Source of the DNA: Variovorax sp. RA8
GTDB lineage: Bacteria; Pseudomonadota; Gammaproteobacteria; Burkholderiales; Burkholderiaceae_C
Reading direction: 5' to 3'
Length of the DNA stretch: 64,000 nt
NCBI RefSeq assembly: GCF_901827175.1
Contig: NZ_LR594662.1
Location: 3,286,001-3,350,000 of the forward strand
Shown piece by piece: positions 16,771 through 24,947 of this stretch (the first letter of the stretch is position 1; the number at the start of each line of letters is the position of its first letter). Both the position numbers and the translations under genes were made by a program. A model generated the notes under the pieces. It was not told the DNA's origin. It saw nothing but the letters and a program-made list of their open reading frames with translations, and searched no databases.

Positions 16771-17226
16771 TCAATCGAGGTAGTCGAGGAAGAAGGGGAT
16801 GACGTCCTGGAGGAAGGCCACTTCCTCCTGCGCGATGCTGCGCGGCTCCACGTCGAAATGGATGAAGGTGCCCCAAGGCGATCCGTCCTCGCGCCTCAGC
16901 AGCTGGCCATGGTAGGACTCGACGAGGCCGTCGTAGGGGCTCACCAGGCTCGGGTCCTGGGAGGCATGGTGGACGGTGAACTCGCCCTCGCGGATCGCGA
17001 ACTGGCAGAAGCTTCTGTCCAGCGGCACGGCCTTGAGCCAGCTGCGGTATTCGGCATTGCGGTCGAAGACATGGACGGCCTCCATGGTCTCGCCGATGAG
17101 CTTGTGGATCGCCGTGTAGCGATACGGCGTCCTGTCGTTGAGCAAGGCCAGCGCGGAACGGATCCCACGGTTGGCAAGAACGTTGCGAACCGCCGCCGCC
17201 TGGGCGGGCAAGTCGATCTCGTGCAT
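16771..17226 (-). CDS. GAF-domain protein
   Basis: A 151-residue single-domain protein. The fold is suggested by DRSFCQFAIREGEFTVHHASQDPSL and SYHGQLLRREDGSPWGTFIHFD, the typical late-GAF pattern of a short helix, then a ligand pocket and a GT..hfD strand. GAF domains bind small molecules or nucleotides; no output domain is attached. It is convergent with the porin and has no obvious partner. Specific role unknown. Confidence 0.7.
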   Translation of the reverse strand: MHEIDLPAQAAAVRNVLANRGIRSALALLNDRTPYRYTAIHKLIGETMEAVHVFDRNAEYRSWLKAVPLDRSFCQFAIREGEFTVHHASQDPSLVSPYDGLVESYHGQLLRREDGSPWGTFIHFDVEPRSIAQEEVAFLQDVIPFFLDYLD

Positions 17227-17449
17227 GAGGACCTTGGGGTAGGCGAGGGGAAGCCCGGGAGTGAATCGTTGACGGAAATTCTAGGAAGGCTTGCCACCGC
17301 TACCTGACTTCGATGGCAATCTCCCTGGCCGGGTGGGGCGATTGCCCGCTGCCATCGTCAGGTCATGTGCACGCGCTGATCCGGCAGCGCTCGAACGACG
17401 AGGACCCTGAGGACGAAAGGCCTATATGCCCGGCAACCGAGCCACGCCC

Positions 17450-17929
17450 TCAATGCATCGGCGACTTGCTGAACATCCCGTGCGGCTGGGCGCGCATCAG
17501 CTCGTGGAACTGATCGTGCGACATCCGCAGCAACTGCTCGTGGTCGCCGACCTCCATGTAGACGACCTCGTTGCTTTCCAGCTCGTCATCCACGATCGTC
17601 GGGATGCCCCAGGCCATGCCCACGGGCGGCACAGCGCCGCGCTCGCAGTCCTCGAACAGCGAGGCGATGCGATCCTCGTCCGCCAGGCGGAGCCGGTAGC
17701 GGCCCGCGAGGCGGGAGAACTCGCCCACCATGAGGACCCTGTCGGCCGGCAGCACGGCCATCACGCAGCCCTCGTCGTCCTGCAGGATGACCGACTTCGC
17801 CAACTGGCTCGGGGGCACGTGGGCACTGCGCGCCGTCTCCGCGCTGCTGCGGCTGTGCTCGTGCGTCCAGATCTCGTAACCCGTGCCGCGCTCCTCGAGG
17901 TAGCGGGTCAGATGCGAAGGGATGGACAT
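17450..17929 (-). CDS. YbaK/EbsC (ProX-type) aminoacyl-tRNA deacylase family protein
   Basis: A 159-residue protein. The start at 17929 is fixed by an AAGGAG ribosome site 6 bases upstream; an upstream in-frame start at 18070 would overlap the next gene. The central LAKSVILQDDEGCVMAVLPADR with an invariant-looking Lys, and GAVPPVGMAWGIPTIVDDEL, match the YbaK/prolyl-tRNA editing fold, which hydrolyses mischarged aminoacyl-tRNA. The N-terminal region (YLEERGTGYEIWTHEHSRSS) is the usual first helix-strand of the family. Cellular substrate undetermined. Confidence 0.78.
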   Translation of the reverse strand: MSIPSHLTRYLEERGTGYEIWTHEHSRSSAETARSAHVPPSQLAKSVILQDDEGCVMAVLPADRVLMVGEFSRLAGRYRLRLADEDRIASLFEDCERGAVPPVGMAWGIPTIVDDELESNEVVYMEVGDHEQLLRMSHDQFHELMRAQPHGMFSKSPMH

Positions 17930-18053
17930 GGCATCTCCTTGTGCGAAGTGGACGACCCGGTCCGACGCGGACCGGGTCCTCCCGGCAGTTTGCGCCGCAG
18001 ACCTGCCGATCGCAAGGGCTGCGTGGGCCGGCGCCGCAGCGCGTTGGCGGCGG

Positions 18054-18923
18054 TCAGGCCGAGGCAGCAAGCTCGGAAGCGAAATCGCGATAGGAGCGCA
18101 GCGGGCGCCCCAGAAGCGTCGTCAGGCGCTCGATGTCACCGGCGTCCGGGATCATTCCTTCCGACAGGAATCGTTCGCTCATGAGGCGCATGTCGTACGC
18201 CATCCAGCTCGGCATGAAGTTCAGGAGGCTCTTCTCGAAGGCAGCGCTGTCGTCGCCGCCGTAGACGATCGGGCGTCCCAACGCGGCCGACCAGATGCCG
18301 GCGACGTCTGCTCCCGTCAGCGTGTCGGGGCCCACCAGATTGATCCGATTCAGTGGCAGCGCTCCGGGCGCTCGCTCACGGCGCAGCAGTTCGATGGCGG
18401 CAATTTCTGCGATGTCGCGTGCGTCGATCATGGCGAGCCCCTTGCCGCCGATCGGCATCGGATACACGCCGTGGCCGAGAACGACATCCTTGATGGTGAG
18501 CTCGTTCTGCATGGAGTAGGCCGGCCGCAGGATGGTGGCGCCGAAGCCCATCTGCTCGAGCATCCGCTCGACCCCGAACTTGCCCGCGAAGTGCGGGACG
18601 TTCAGGTACCTGTCGCTATGGATCACGGACAGATAGACGATCCGCTCGATCCCCGCATCGCGTGCCAGGTTGAGCGTGACAAGGGCCTGCGTGAACTCGT
18701 CGGGGACCACGCCGTTGAGCATGAACAGTGTGGAAACGCCGGCCAGGGCGCGGCGCAGCGCCTCCACGTCCAGCAGGTCGCCCTGCACGACCTCGACACC
18801 TGCCGGGAAGGTGGTTTTCGACGGATTGCGAACGAGCGCGCGGACAGTGGCTCCGCGATCAGTGAGTTGCTGGACGACTTGGCGGCCGACAGTGCCGCTT
18901 GCGCCGGTGATGAGGATGGTCAT
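18054..18923 (-). CDS. NmrA-like / atypical SDR NAD(P)H-binding protein
   Basis: A 289-residue protein starting MTILITGASGTVGRQVVQQL, the NAD(P)-binding Rossmann motif of the NmrA/azoreductase-like atypical SDR group. It continues with GVEVVQGDLLD and a LVGPDTLTGADVAG segment; the classical YxxxK is absent, as expected for this group. The gene is divergent from a LysR gene (start 19024) with a 100-bp shared upstream region, so the LysR protein probably controls it. Possible roles are quinone/flavin reduction or redox sensing. Confidence 0.8.
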   Translation of the reverse strand: MTILITGASGTVGRQVVQQLTDRGATVRALVRNPSKTTFPAGVEVVQGDLLDVEALRRALAGVSTLFMLNGVVPDEFTQALVTLNLARDAGIERIVYLSVIHSDRYLNVPHFAGKFGVERMLEQMGFGATILRPAYSMQNELTIKDVVLGHGVYPMPIGGKGLAMIDARDIAEIAAIELLRRERAPGALPLNRINLVGPDTLTGADVAGIWSAALGRPIVYGGDDSAAFEKSLLNFMPSWMAYDMRLMSERFLSEGMIPDAGDIERLTTLLGRPLRSYRDFASELAASA

Positions 18924-19023
18924 GGGAAAACTCCGGTTTCGTTGGGGAAGCCCGCATCTTCATCGTTCCACCATCGGTCCACTAGACCTTATATTTAGAC
19001 ACTTCGGCTCAAAATTGGAACAG

Positions 19024-19920
19024 ATGGATCTGCTCGCTCTGGCTGACTTCAACCTCGTCGCACGGCATGGCGGGTTCGGGCGCGCGGCCCGCGAAACGGG
19101 TCGTCCCAAGGCGACGCTGTCCCGCCGGGTCGCAGACCTTGAAAGCGGGCTCAACCTGCGTCTGTTCGAGCGGGGAGCGCGGGCCCTGAAGCTCACTGAG
19201 GAAGGACGCGCGCTCTACGAGAGGACCGCTGTGTTGCTGACCGAACTCGACGAGACGGCGGCGGCGATCGCGTCTGGCGGCGACACGCCGCGAGGCAGCT
19301 TGCGGGTGAGTGCGCCACTGCTTTTCTCGCAGGCCGCGATGGGAAAACTCGCGGCCCGATTTGCACTCAGGCATCGCGAGATCCGGCTGGAGGTCACCAG
19401 TGAAGACCGGGCCGTCGATATGGTGGAAGAGGGCTACGACCTGGTGATCCGAGTGAACCCGGACCCTGATGCGCGATTGGTAGGAAGGATCTTCATGAGA
19501 GATCGGCTCGTTATGGTTGCGAGCCCGAGCCTCCCGCGACCGGCAGGCAAGTCGCCTGTGCCGGCCGTGGTGCGAGGAGCGGGGGCGGGTGGTCAGACAG
19601 CATCATGGGAATTGACCGGACCATCCGGCAAGAAGCGCATCGCCGTGCAACCGGTGTTGCACTTGTCCTCGTTGTTCATGGTGCGTGACGCTGTCCGAGC
19701 AGGCGTCGGGGCTGCACGCCTGCCCCTGTCTCTCGTGACGCCGGACCTGGTCGCAGGAAAGTTGGTGCATTGGGGTGATGTCGACGGGCCTGAAATTGCA
19801 CTGTGGGCGTTGTATCCGTCTCGCAGGTTGCTGAGCACGCGCGTTTCAACCTTCATGGATTTCTTGAAGGAAGCCTTTCCAACGGGATCACCTGGTGAAC
19901 TGGCGTCCTTTATCGATTGA
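19024..19920 (+). CDS. LysR-family transcriptional regulator divergent from the NmrA-like gene
   Basis: A 298-residue LTTR. The winged helix is in residues 1-60 (ADFNLVARHGGFGRAARETG, then KATLSRRVADLESGLNLRLF). The effector domain from about 90 includes SLRVSAPLLFSQAAMG and ends FMDFLKEAFP. It belongs to the DsdC/CrgA-like group with periplasmic-binding fold. The shared promoter region with the NmrA-like gene has an AT-rich core around 18981-18999 with two TAGAC direct repeats, a possible control site. Its stop is 4 bases from the convergent stop of the 907-aa fusion gene. Confidence 0.88.
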   Translation: MDLLALADFNLVARHGGFGRAARETGRPKATLSRRVADLESGLNLRLFERGARALKLTEEGRALYERTAVLLTELDETAAAIASGGDTPRGSLRVSAPLLFSQAAMGKLAARFALRHREIRLEVTSEDRAVDMVEEGYDLVIRVNPDPDARLVGRIFMRDRLVMVASPSLPRPAGKSPVPAVVRGAGAGGQTASWELTGPSGKKRIAVQPVLHLSSLFMVRDAVRAGVGAARLPLSLVTPDLVAGKLVHWGDVDGPEIALWALYPSRRLLSTRVSTFMDFLKEAFPTGSPGELASFID

Positions 19921-19924
19921 AAGA

Positions 19925-22648
19925 TCAGGCTACGAACTTGCAGAGTGATGCCACCGTGCGCGTGTCCATGTTGCGCCCGCGGTTCAGGTGGTCGTCGATT
20001 TCGGCGGCGCATCCCAGCATGCGCGGGTACAGGAAGATCGTGAATGCAGCAGTTTCGAGCTCGCGCTCGCCGATCTCGCCGGACTGCAGCGGCTTCCACA
20101 GCATCTTGAGCAGCAGCGCGGCGATCACCGCGTCCACGTTCACGCAATAGACATTGCGCGAGACGCCGGCATCGAAGAGCTGCTGCACCAGCGCGCGGTA
20201 GAAATCGTGGAAGACGTTGTGGTCGCCGCGCGCCTCGCGCAGCTTCGCGATGAAGACCTCGCGCGGGTCGACGTTGACCGGCTTGTCCTTGAAGACCGGG
20301 TGGTTCACGCCCGGCAGCTTGGCGATGTCCAGGCTGCCCGCGCTCTTCTTCCGGGTCTTGTACTGCGCATACTGGTCCACCGCCTTCGCGGCCAGGGCCT
20401 GGAGATCGACGCCGTGGTCCGGGGCGCCCGGATCCTCGAGGCCGCTGCCCTTGAACTGCTCGATCAGGAAGGCGATGCCCTCGTAGCCGTTGCCGCCGTG
20501 CGCATAGCCGGTGTGCGTGAGGAAGCCGATCAGCGCCTTGTTGAGCTGCACCCGCTCGGGCTGCTCGGGCCCGTCCGCCGACACGGCGCCCTTGGCGCCC
20601 TGGGCCGAGATCGCGCCGGGGCCGTTGGTCAGCAGCAGGCCGACCAGGGTCTGGAAGGCAAACAGGTCGGCCTCGCCCGGCGTGCGGCCGAGGAGGGCGG
20701 CGAACGCGATCTCGCCGAGGCTCGCGCTCTCCAGCAACTGCTGCTGCGCGATGCCGCAGAAGCGGCCTTCCTCGTGCCGCGCGGCATCCGCCGAGGCGCC
20801 GATCAGCGTGCCGAAGAGCTGCAGCCACCAGGGGAAGTTCTGCGCCGTCAGCAGAGAGATGCGTTTGCGCGACAGCGGCCCCCAGGCCAAAGTGGCCGAG
20901 ATCGCGGCCAGCACCGCTGCCTCGGTCGGGTGGCCGGGGAGGCTCTGCAGCCAGCGCAGGAACACCGAGCGCCCGCCGCGCGCCTGCACGCCGGCCTGTA
21001 GGACCTGGGCGCGGACGTCGGGCGTGTCGCTCGTGAGCGCTGGCGCACCCGCCATGTCGATCTGCGCGATGTCGAAGCTGTCGCTGAGCGAGGCGCCGAA
21101 CTCGTTGCCGAGGCCCGCGGCATGGAAGCGTTCGAGCATGAAGCCCAGCGCCTCGCGCGCCGCCTGCTGGCGCTTCGGTCCGACGATGGCTGCCGCCGCC
21201 GCCAGCACCGAGTTCGGCGCATTGCCCGCCTCGCGGCTGGCTTGTGCCGCAGCGAGCTCGGGGCGCCCGTGCAGGTTGACATGGGCCGCGATGGCGGGCG
21301 CGATCAGCCGGCGGTCGTTCTCGCCGCCGGCGTCGTGCAGCAGCGCGAGCGCCACGTTGGATTCGAGCGCCAGGGTGGCCGCGTCCAGCATGCTGGTGCC
21401 GTGCAGGCTGCTGACCTGCGTCTTCGCATCCATCTGGGAGGCGCCGGAGGCGTCCTTCATGGCCTGGCGCGGCACCACGCCGCCGATCTGCGTGTTGAGC
21501 AGCGCCACCTGCTCGTTGTAGGGCGCGAGCGCCTCCACCACCTGCGGACGCAGCTCTTGCGGCAGGTCCAGGCCCTCATCGGAGCCGAACCAGGGCTTGA
21601 GGGCCAGCGTGCCTTCGGGCGCGAAATCGGGCAGGCTCGCGTTGGCGCGCATCACCGCCGTGAGCGCGGCCGGGATGTGGGCGATGTTGGTCACCAGCGC
21701 GCCCTTGGCCGAGAACACCGGGTTGTCGGGCGTGAAGATCGCGTCGACGCCGAACTTCTCCATGAACCAGCGTTCCTTGGCCAGTGCATCGTCCGAGCCG
21801 CCGGCCATCGCGCCGGCATGGCCGACCGCGCGCGTGAGCTTGCTCTTCCAGCGCCCGACCACGCAGGCGACGACCGGCTTGGTGAACTTCGCGTCCAGCT
21901 CGTAGTAGCCGCCCGGCTCGCAATACAGCACCGCGGCCTTGCTGCGCGCGTCGTTGGCCAGGGCGAAGGCGAACTCGGGCGCGGCGTAGTGGATATAGAC
22001 GTCCTTGCCCGAGGAGATCACGGTGGTGGTGCCCCAGCCCGCCATGCGCAGGTACTGCGCGATGGTGGTGGAGAAGCCGCCCGAGTTCGAGAAGATCGCG
22101 ATCGAGCCCGGTCGCAGCGAGTCGCCGGGCTTGTCGCCGCCCAGGGCGCCGCCGATGCGCACCTGGTTCCACGAGTCGGCCACTCCCAGGCCGTTGGCGC
22201 CGAAGATGTCGATGCCGTTCTGCTGACCCATGGCGCGAATCTCGCGTGCGTCGTGCACGGCAATCTTCTCGGTGATGATGAAGATCTTGCGCAGCTCCGG
22301 GTTCACGCGGATCAGTTCGGCCACGCCGTCGCGCGCCGCCGAGGGCGGCAGGTACACCACGCCGCAGTTGAAGCGGTGGCCCGCCGCCAGCCCGTCGCGC
22401 ACGTTGTTGAAGACCGGGATCTCGCCGATCGGCGTTTCCAGCACCGCGCCGCCCTTGCCGGGCGCGGTGCCGAAGACCACGTTGCCGCCCGAGTAGGCAT
22501 GGCTCACCGGCGTCACCTCGCTCGATTCGCCGCCCAGGATGTTGAGCACGCAGACGCGGTCCTCGCGCGAGGCGACCTGCGTGAGCGAGCTGATGCCGAC
22601 GTGGTACTTGAAGTCGCCCACGCCTGTCTTCTGCCAGCTGGATTGCAT
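19925..22648 (-). CDS. ATP-citrate-lyase-like alpha subunit: succinyl-CoA-synthetase-alpha module fused to citrate-synthase-like module(s)
   Basis: A 907-residue protein from ATG 22648. Residues 1-340 form a CoA-binding and ligase unit like SucD, with the phosphohistidine motif VGHAGAMAGG (His277). Residues about 640-907 are citrate-synthase-like: YAHGGNGYEG (His717), GVNHPVFKDKPVNVDPRE (His783, equivalent to the GHRVY..DPR motif) and CVNVDAVIA (Asp839), so the citrate-synthase triad His-His-Asp is complete. This is the plan of ATP-citrate lyase / citryl-CoA synthetase-lyase, but the protein is about 300 residues longer than the roughly 610-residue AclA I recall. The extra middle region (about 410-620) also looks citrate-synthase-like in PNSVLAAAAAIVGPKRQQAA, hinting at duplication. 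The beta subunit is encoded 17 bases upstream. The substrate could be citrate or a related hydroxy-diacid. Confidence 0.75.
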   Translation of the reverse strand: MQSSWQKTGVGDFKYHVGISSLTQVASREDRVCVLNILGGESSEVTPVSHAYSGGNVVFGTAPGKGGAVLETPIGEIPVFNNVRDGLAAGHRFNCGVVYLPPSAARDGVAELIRVNPELRKIFIITEKIAVHDAREIRAMGQQNGIDIFGANGLGVADSWNQVRIGGALGGDKPGDSLRPGSIAIFSNSGGFSTTIAQYLRMAGWGTTTVISSGKDVYIHYAAPEFAFALANDARSKAAVLYCEPGGYYELDAKFTKPVVACVVGRWKSKLTRAVGHAGAMAGGSDDALAKERWFMEKFGVDAIFTPDNPVFSAKGALVTNIAHIPAALTAVMRANASLPDFAPEGTLALKPWFGSDEGLDLPQELRPQVVEALAPYNEQVALLNTQIGGVVPRQAMKDASGASQMDAKTQVSSLHGTSMLDAATLALESNVALALLHDAGGENDRRLIAPAIAAHVNLHGRPELAAAQASREAGNAPNSVLAAAAAIVGPKRQQAAREALGFMLERFHAAGLGNEFGASLSDSFDIAQIDMAGAPALTSDTPDVRAQVLQAGVQARGGRSVFLRWLQSLPGHPTEAAVLAAISATLAWGPLSRKRISLLTAQNFPWWLQLFGTLIGASADAARHEEGRFCGIAQQQLLESASLGEIAFAALLGRTPGEADLFAFQTLVGLLLTNGPGAISAQGAKGAVSADGPEQPERVQLNKALIGFLTHTGYAHGGNGYEGIAFLIEQFKGSGLEDPGAPDHGVDLQALAAKAVDQYAQYKTRKKSAGSLDIAKLPGVNHPVFKDKPVNVDPREVFIAKLREARGDHNVFHDFYRALVQQLFDAGVSRNVYCVNVDAVIAALLLKMLWKPLQSGEIGERELETAAFTIFLYPRMLGCAAEIDDHLNRGRNMDTRTVASLCKFVA

Positions 22649-22665
22649 GATGTTGTCCTCCCTTT

Positions 22666-23952
22666 TCAAGCGGCCGTCGCGGCCTGGATGCCCAGGCGTG
22701 CCGCGACCTGCTCGCGCCCGCCGTCCTTCATCCACGCGTTGACCTTGCGGGCGAACTGGATCACCTCGCTCATGTCGGAGTCGAAGCCGAAGAGCCGGTA
22801 GGGCAGGCCCAGCGCATCGCAGGTGTCGCGCAGGGCGCCCATGCCGCGCACGAGGTTCGGCCCGCCGCGGCCCAGTACGACGTAGAGCGGCGTGGGCCCA
22901 TGCTGGCTGAAGTGCTCGCGCAGCGCGTCGGCCATGGCGCGCAGGGTCTCGAAGATGTCGGTGTTGTTGCTCTTGCCGCCGATGATGAAGAGCACGTTGG
23001 CCTGCTTCAGCCAGTGCCTGAAGCAGATGCGCGCCACCTCCTTCATCTTCTCGTAGGGCGGGTTGCCGCCGAAGTCGGAGCTGATGATCGCATCGTCGCC
23101 CAGCATCTCGGTCACGAGCGAGTTGGCACCGCCGCCGAAGGTGGGAGCGAGCACCGTGCCGTTCTCGTTGATCACGTAGACGTCGCTCTGGCCCTGGTGC
23201 GTGCGCAGGGTGTTGATCTCCTGCTCGAAGTCGGAGTAGTCGGCCGCGAACAGGTGGGGCGGCAGGCCCAGGCGCAGCCAGCGCGGGTCGTCGCGGTCGA
23301 AGCCGCACTTAAAGTCGCAGGCCACCGGGGTGAGCCGGCCCTTCTTGTCCTCGCGCATGCGGATCGGGTTGAGCTCCAGCGTGGTCATGCCGAAGTCGTG
23401 GAACAGCTCCCACAGCTTGGGCAGCTGCTGGACCAGCGGCGAGATGATTTCCTTCGGCGCGCCGATCTCGGTCAGCGCATTGGCCACCACGAAGGCCTTC
23501 AGGCCGGTGAGCGGGTCGAAGGGCACCGTCGCGACCTGGCTCTTGTCGAGCTCCTCGATGTCCATGCCGCCCATGTGCGTGAGCGTCATGGTCGGCGCGC
23601 GGAAGCGGGTGGAGTCGCTGATGGAAAAGTAGACCTCGTGCTTGGCCGGCACGCCCGCCTCGAACGTCACCCCGTTGGCCTTGGCCTTGACATGGCCGAC
23701 CGTGTGCTCGGCGAAGTAAAGGCGCTCCTTCTCGGCCAGCGCGGTCTTCAGGTCGCTGGCGCGGCCCAGCAGGCCGGCCTTGCCCTTCTTGCCGATGCCG
23801 CCCTTGAAGACGGGCTTGACGAAGACGAGGCCATATTTGTCGATCAGCGCCTTGATTTCCTCTTCGCTGGCCGCGGGGCCCGGCACCTCGGTGGCCGGAA
23901 AGCCCGCGAAGTGCAGCAGGCGTGCGCCGTGCAACATGCCGGTGATCTGCAT
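22666..23952 (-). CDS. ATP-citrate-lyase/succinyl-CoA-synthetase beta-like subunit
   Basis: A 428-residue ATP-grasp protein. Residues 1-240 hold the nucleotide-binding part (VFVKPVFKGGIGKKGKAG phosphate-binding Lys cluster; TTLELNPIRM near the Mg site). Residues 250-420 resemble the citrate-binding domain of ATP-citrate lyase: GGGANSLVTEMLG, DFGGNPPYEKM and VLFIIGGKSNNTDIFET. It phosphorylates the alpha-subunit His via ATP and binds the organic acid. It is the middle gene of an aldolase-beta-alpha operon on the minus strand. Confidence 0.78.
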   Translation of the reverse strand: MQITGMLHGARLLHFAGFPATEVPGPAASEEEIKALIDKYGLVFVKPVFKGGIGKKGKAGLLGRASDLKTALAEKERLYFAEHTVGHVKAKANGVTFEAGVPAKHEVYFSISDSTRFRAPTMTLTHMGGMDIEELDKSQVATVPFDPLTGLKAFVVANALTEIGAPKEIISPLVQQLPKLWELFHDFGMTTLELNPIRMREDKKGRLTPVACDFKCGFDRDDPRWLRLGLPPHLFAADYSDFEQEINTLRTHQGQSDVYVINENGTVLAPTFGGGANSLVTEMLGDDAIISSDFGGNPPYEKMKEVARICFRHWLKQANVLFIIGGKSNNTDIFETLRAMADALREHFSQHGPTPLYVVLGRGGPNLVRGMGALRDTCDALGLPYRLFGFDSDMSEVIQFARKVNAWMKDGGREQVAARLGIQAATAA

Positions 23953-24100
23953 GGTCGATGTCTCCTGTGGTGCGCGAACTGCGCCGTGGGCTGCCCGCGT
24001 CTCGGGAGGCCTCGGAGAAATCGTAGGAATCGAAGCTGTCGATCCGCCGTCAGTGCGGTGAGGGTAAGTACGGGTAGCGGGAGTACCTGGTGGCCCGCTG

Positions 24101-24868
24101 CTAGTCCTTGTAGCTGGGGTCGATGCGGTCGAGCTTGCGGATCAGCGCGGGCCAGGCGAAGGCGCCGCCCAGGCCACCGGTCTGCACCTTCAGCGCCTGG
24201 CCTACGCCGTCGATGATGCGCGGATCCACACGGGTGAGCTCGCCGCCGCCCGCTTGTGCGGCGATCTGGATCTGGCAGGTGTTCTCGAAGATGTACATCG
24301 AGAGGAAGGCGTCGGGGATGGTCCTGCCCACGGTCAGGAGGCCGTGGTTGCGCAGCATCAGGAAGTTGGCCTCGCCCATGTCGGCCTGCAGCCGCGGCCT
24401 CTCGTCGTCACGGAAGGCCACGCCCTCGTAGTCGTGATAGGCCAGCGAGGCCAGCACGAAGGTGGACTGCTGGCTGATCGGCAGCACGCCGTTCCTTTGC
24501 GCGCTGACGGCGATACCGGCACGCGTGTGGGTGTGCAGCACGCACTGGATGTCCGGCCGCGCCGCATGCACCGCGCTGTGGATCACGAAGCCGGCGGGAT
24601 TGACGGGGTGGGGCGAGGTGATCACCTTGTTGCAGTCCTGGTCCACCTTGATCAGGCTGGAGGCGGTGATCTCATCGAACATCAGCCCGTAGGGATTGAT
24701 CAGGAAATGGTGCTCGGGCCCCGGCACGCGCGCGCTGATGTGGGTGAAGACGAGGTCGCTCCAGCCGTGGAGGGCGACGAGCCGGTAGCAGGCCGCGAGG
24801 TCCACGCGCAGCTGCCATTCCTCGGCCGAGACGAGCTTCTGGATTTCGGAATGCGTGGTGGTGTTCAT
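24101..24868 (-). CDS. Class II aldolase/adducin-family protein
   Basis: A 255-residue protein. The zinc-binding pair is seen in QCVLHTHTRAGIAVS (HTH) and a later His in NFLMLRNHGLLTVG, as in fuculose-phosphate aldolase-type folds. The N-terminal DLAACYRLVALHGWSDLVFTHISARVPG is typical of the subgroup acting on non-phosphorylated substrates. It precedes the ATP-citrate-lyase-like genes in the same direction with a 148-bp gap, so co-regulation is likely but not certain. Retro-aldol or decarboxylation of a hydroxy acid whose product enters the neighbouring lyase is a reasonable inference. Confidence 0.82.
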   Translation of the reverse strand: MNTTTHSEIQKLVSAEEWQLRVDLAACYRLVALHGWSDLVFTHISARVPGPEHHFLINPYGLMFDEITASSLIKVDQDCNKVITSPHPVNPAGFVIHSAVHAARPDIQCVLHTHTRAGIAVSAQRNGVLPISQQSTFVLASLAYHDYEGVAFRDDERPRLQADMGEANFLMLRNHGLLTVGRTIPDAFLSMYIFENTCQIQIAAQAGGGELTRVDPRIIDGVGQALKVQTGGLGGAFAWPALIRKLDRIDPSYKD

Positions 24869-24947
24869 GGCGGTGCGCGGCGCTCTGCGTTCGGATGGCT
24901 GATTCTCAGGAAACCGCGGCCGGTTTCAACCGGGAAAACGCCGGTGC

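Noticed and set aside
19593..20828. 411-aa frame on the same strand as the 907-aa fusion but out of frame
   Set aside because: It is a GC-rich frame shadow: Arg/Pro-rich with no domain, while the main frame carries the citrate-synthase motifs.
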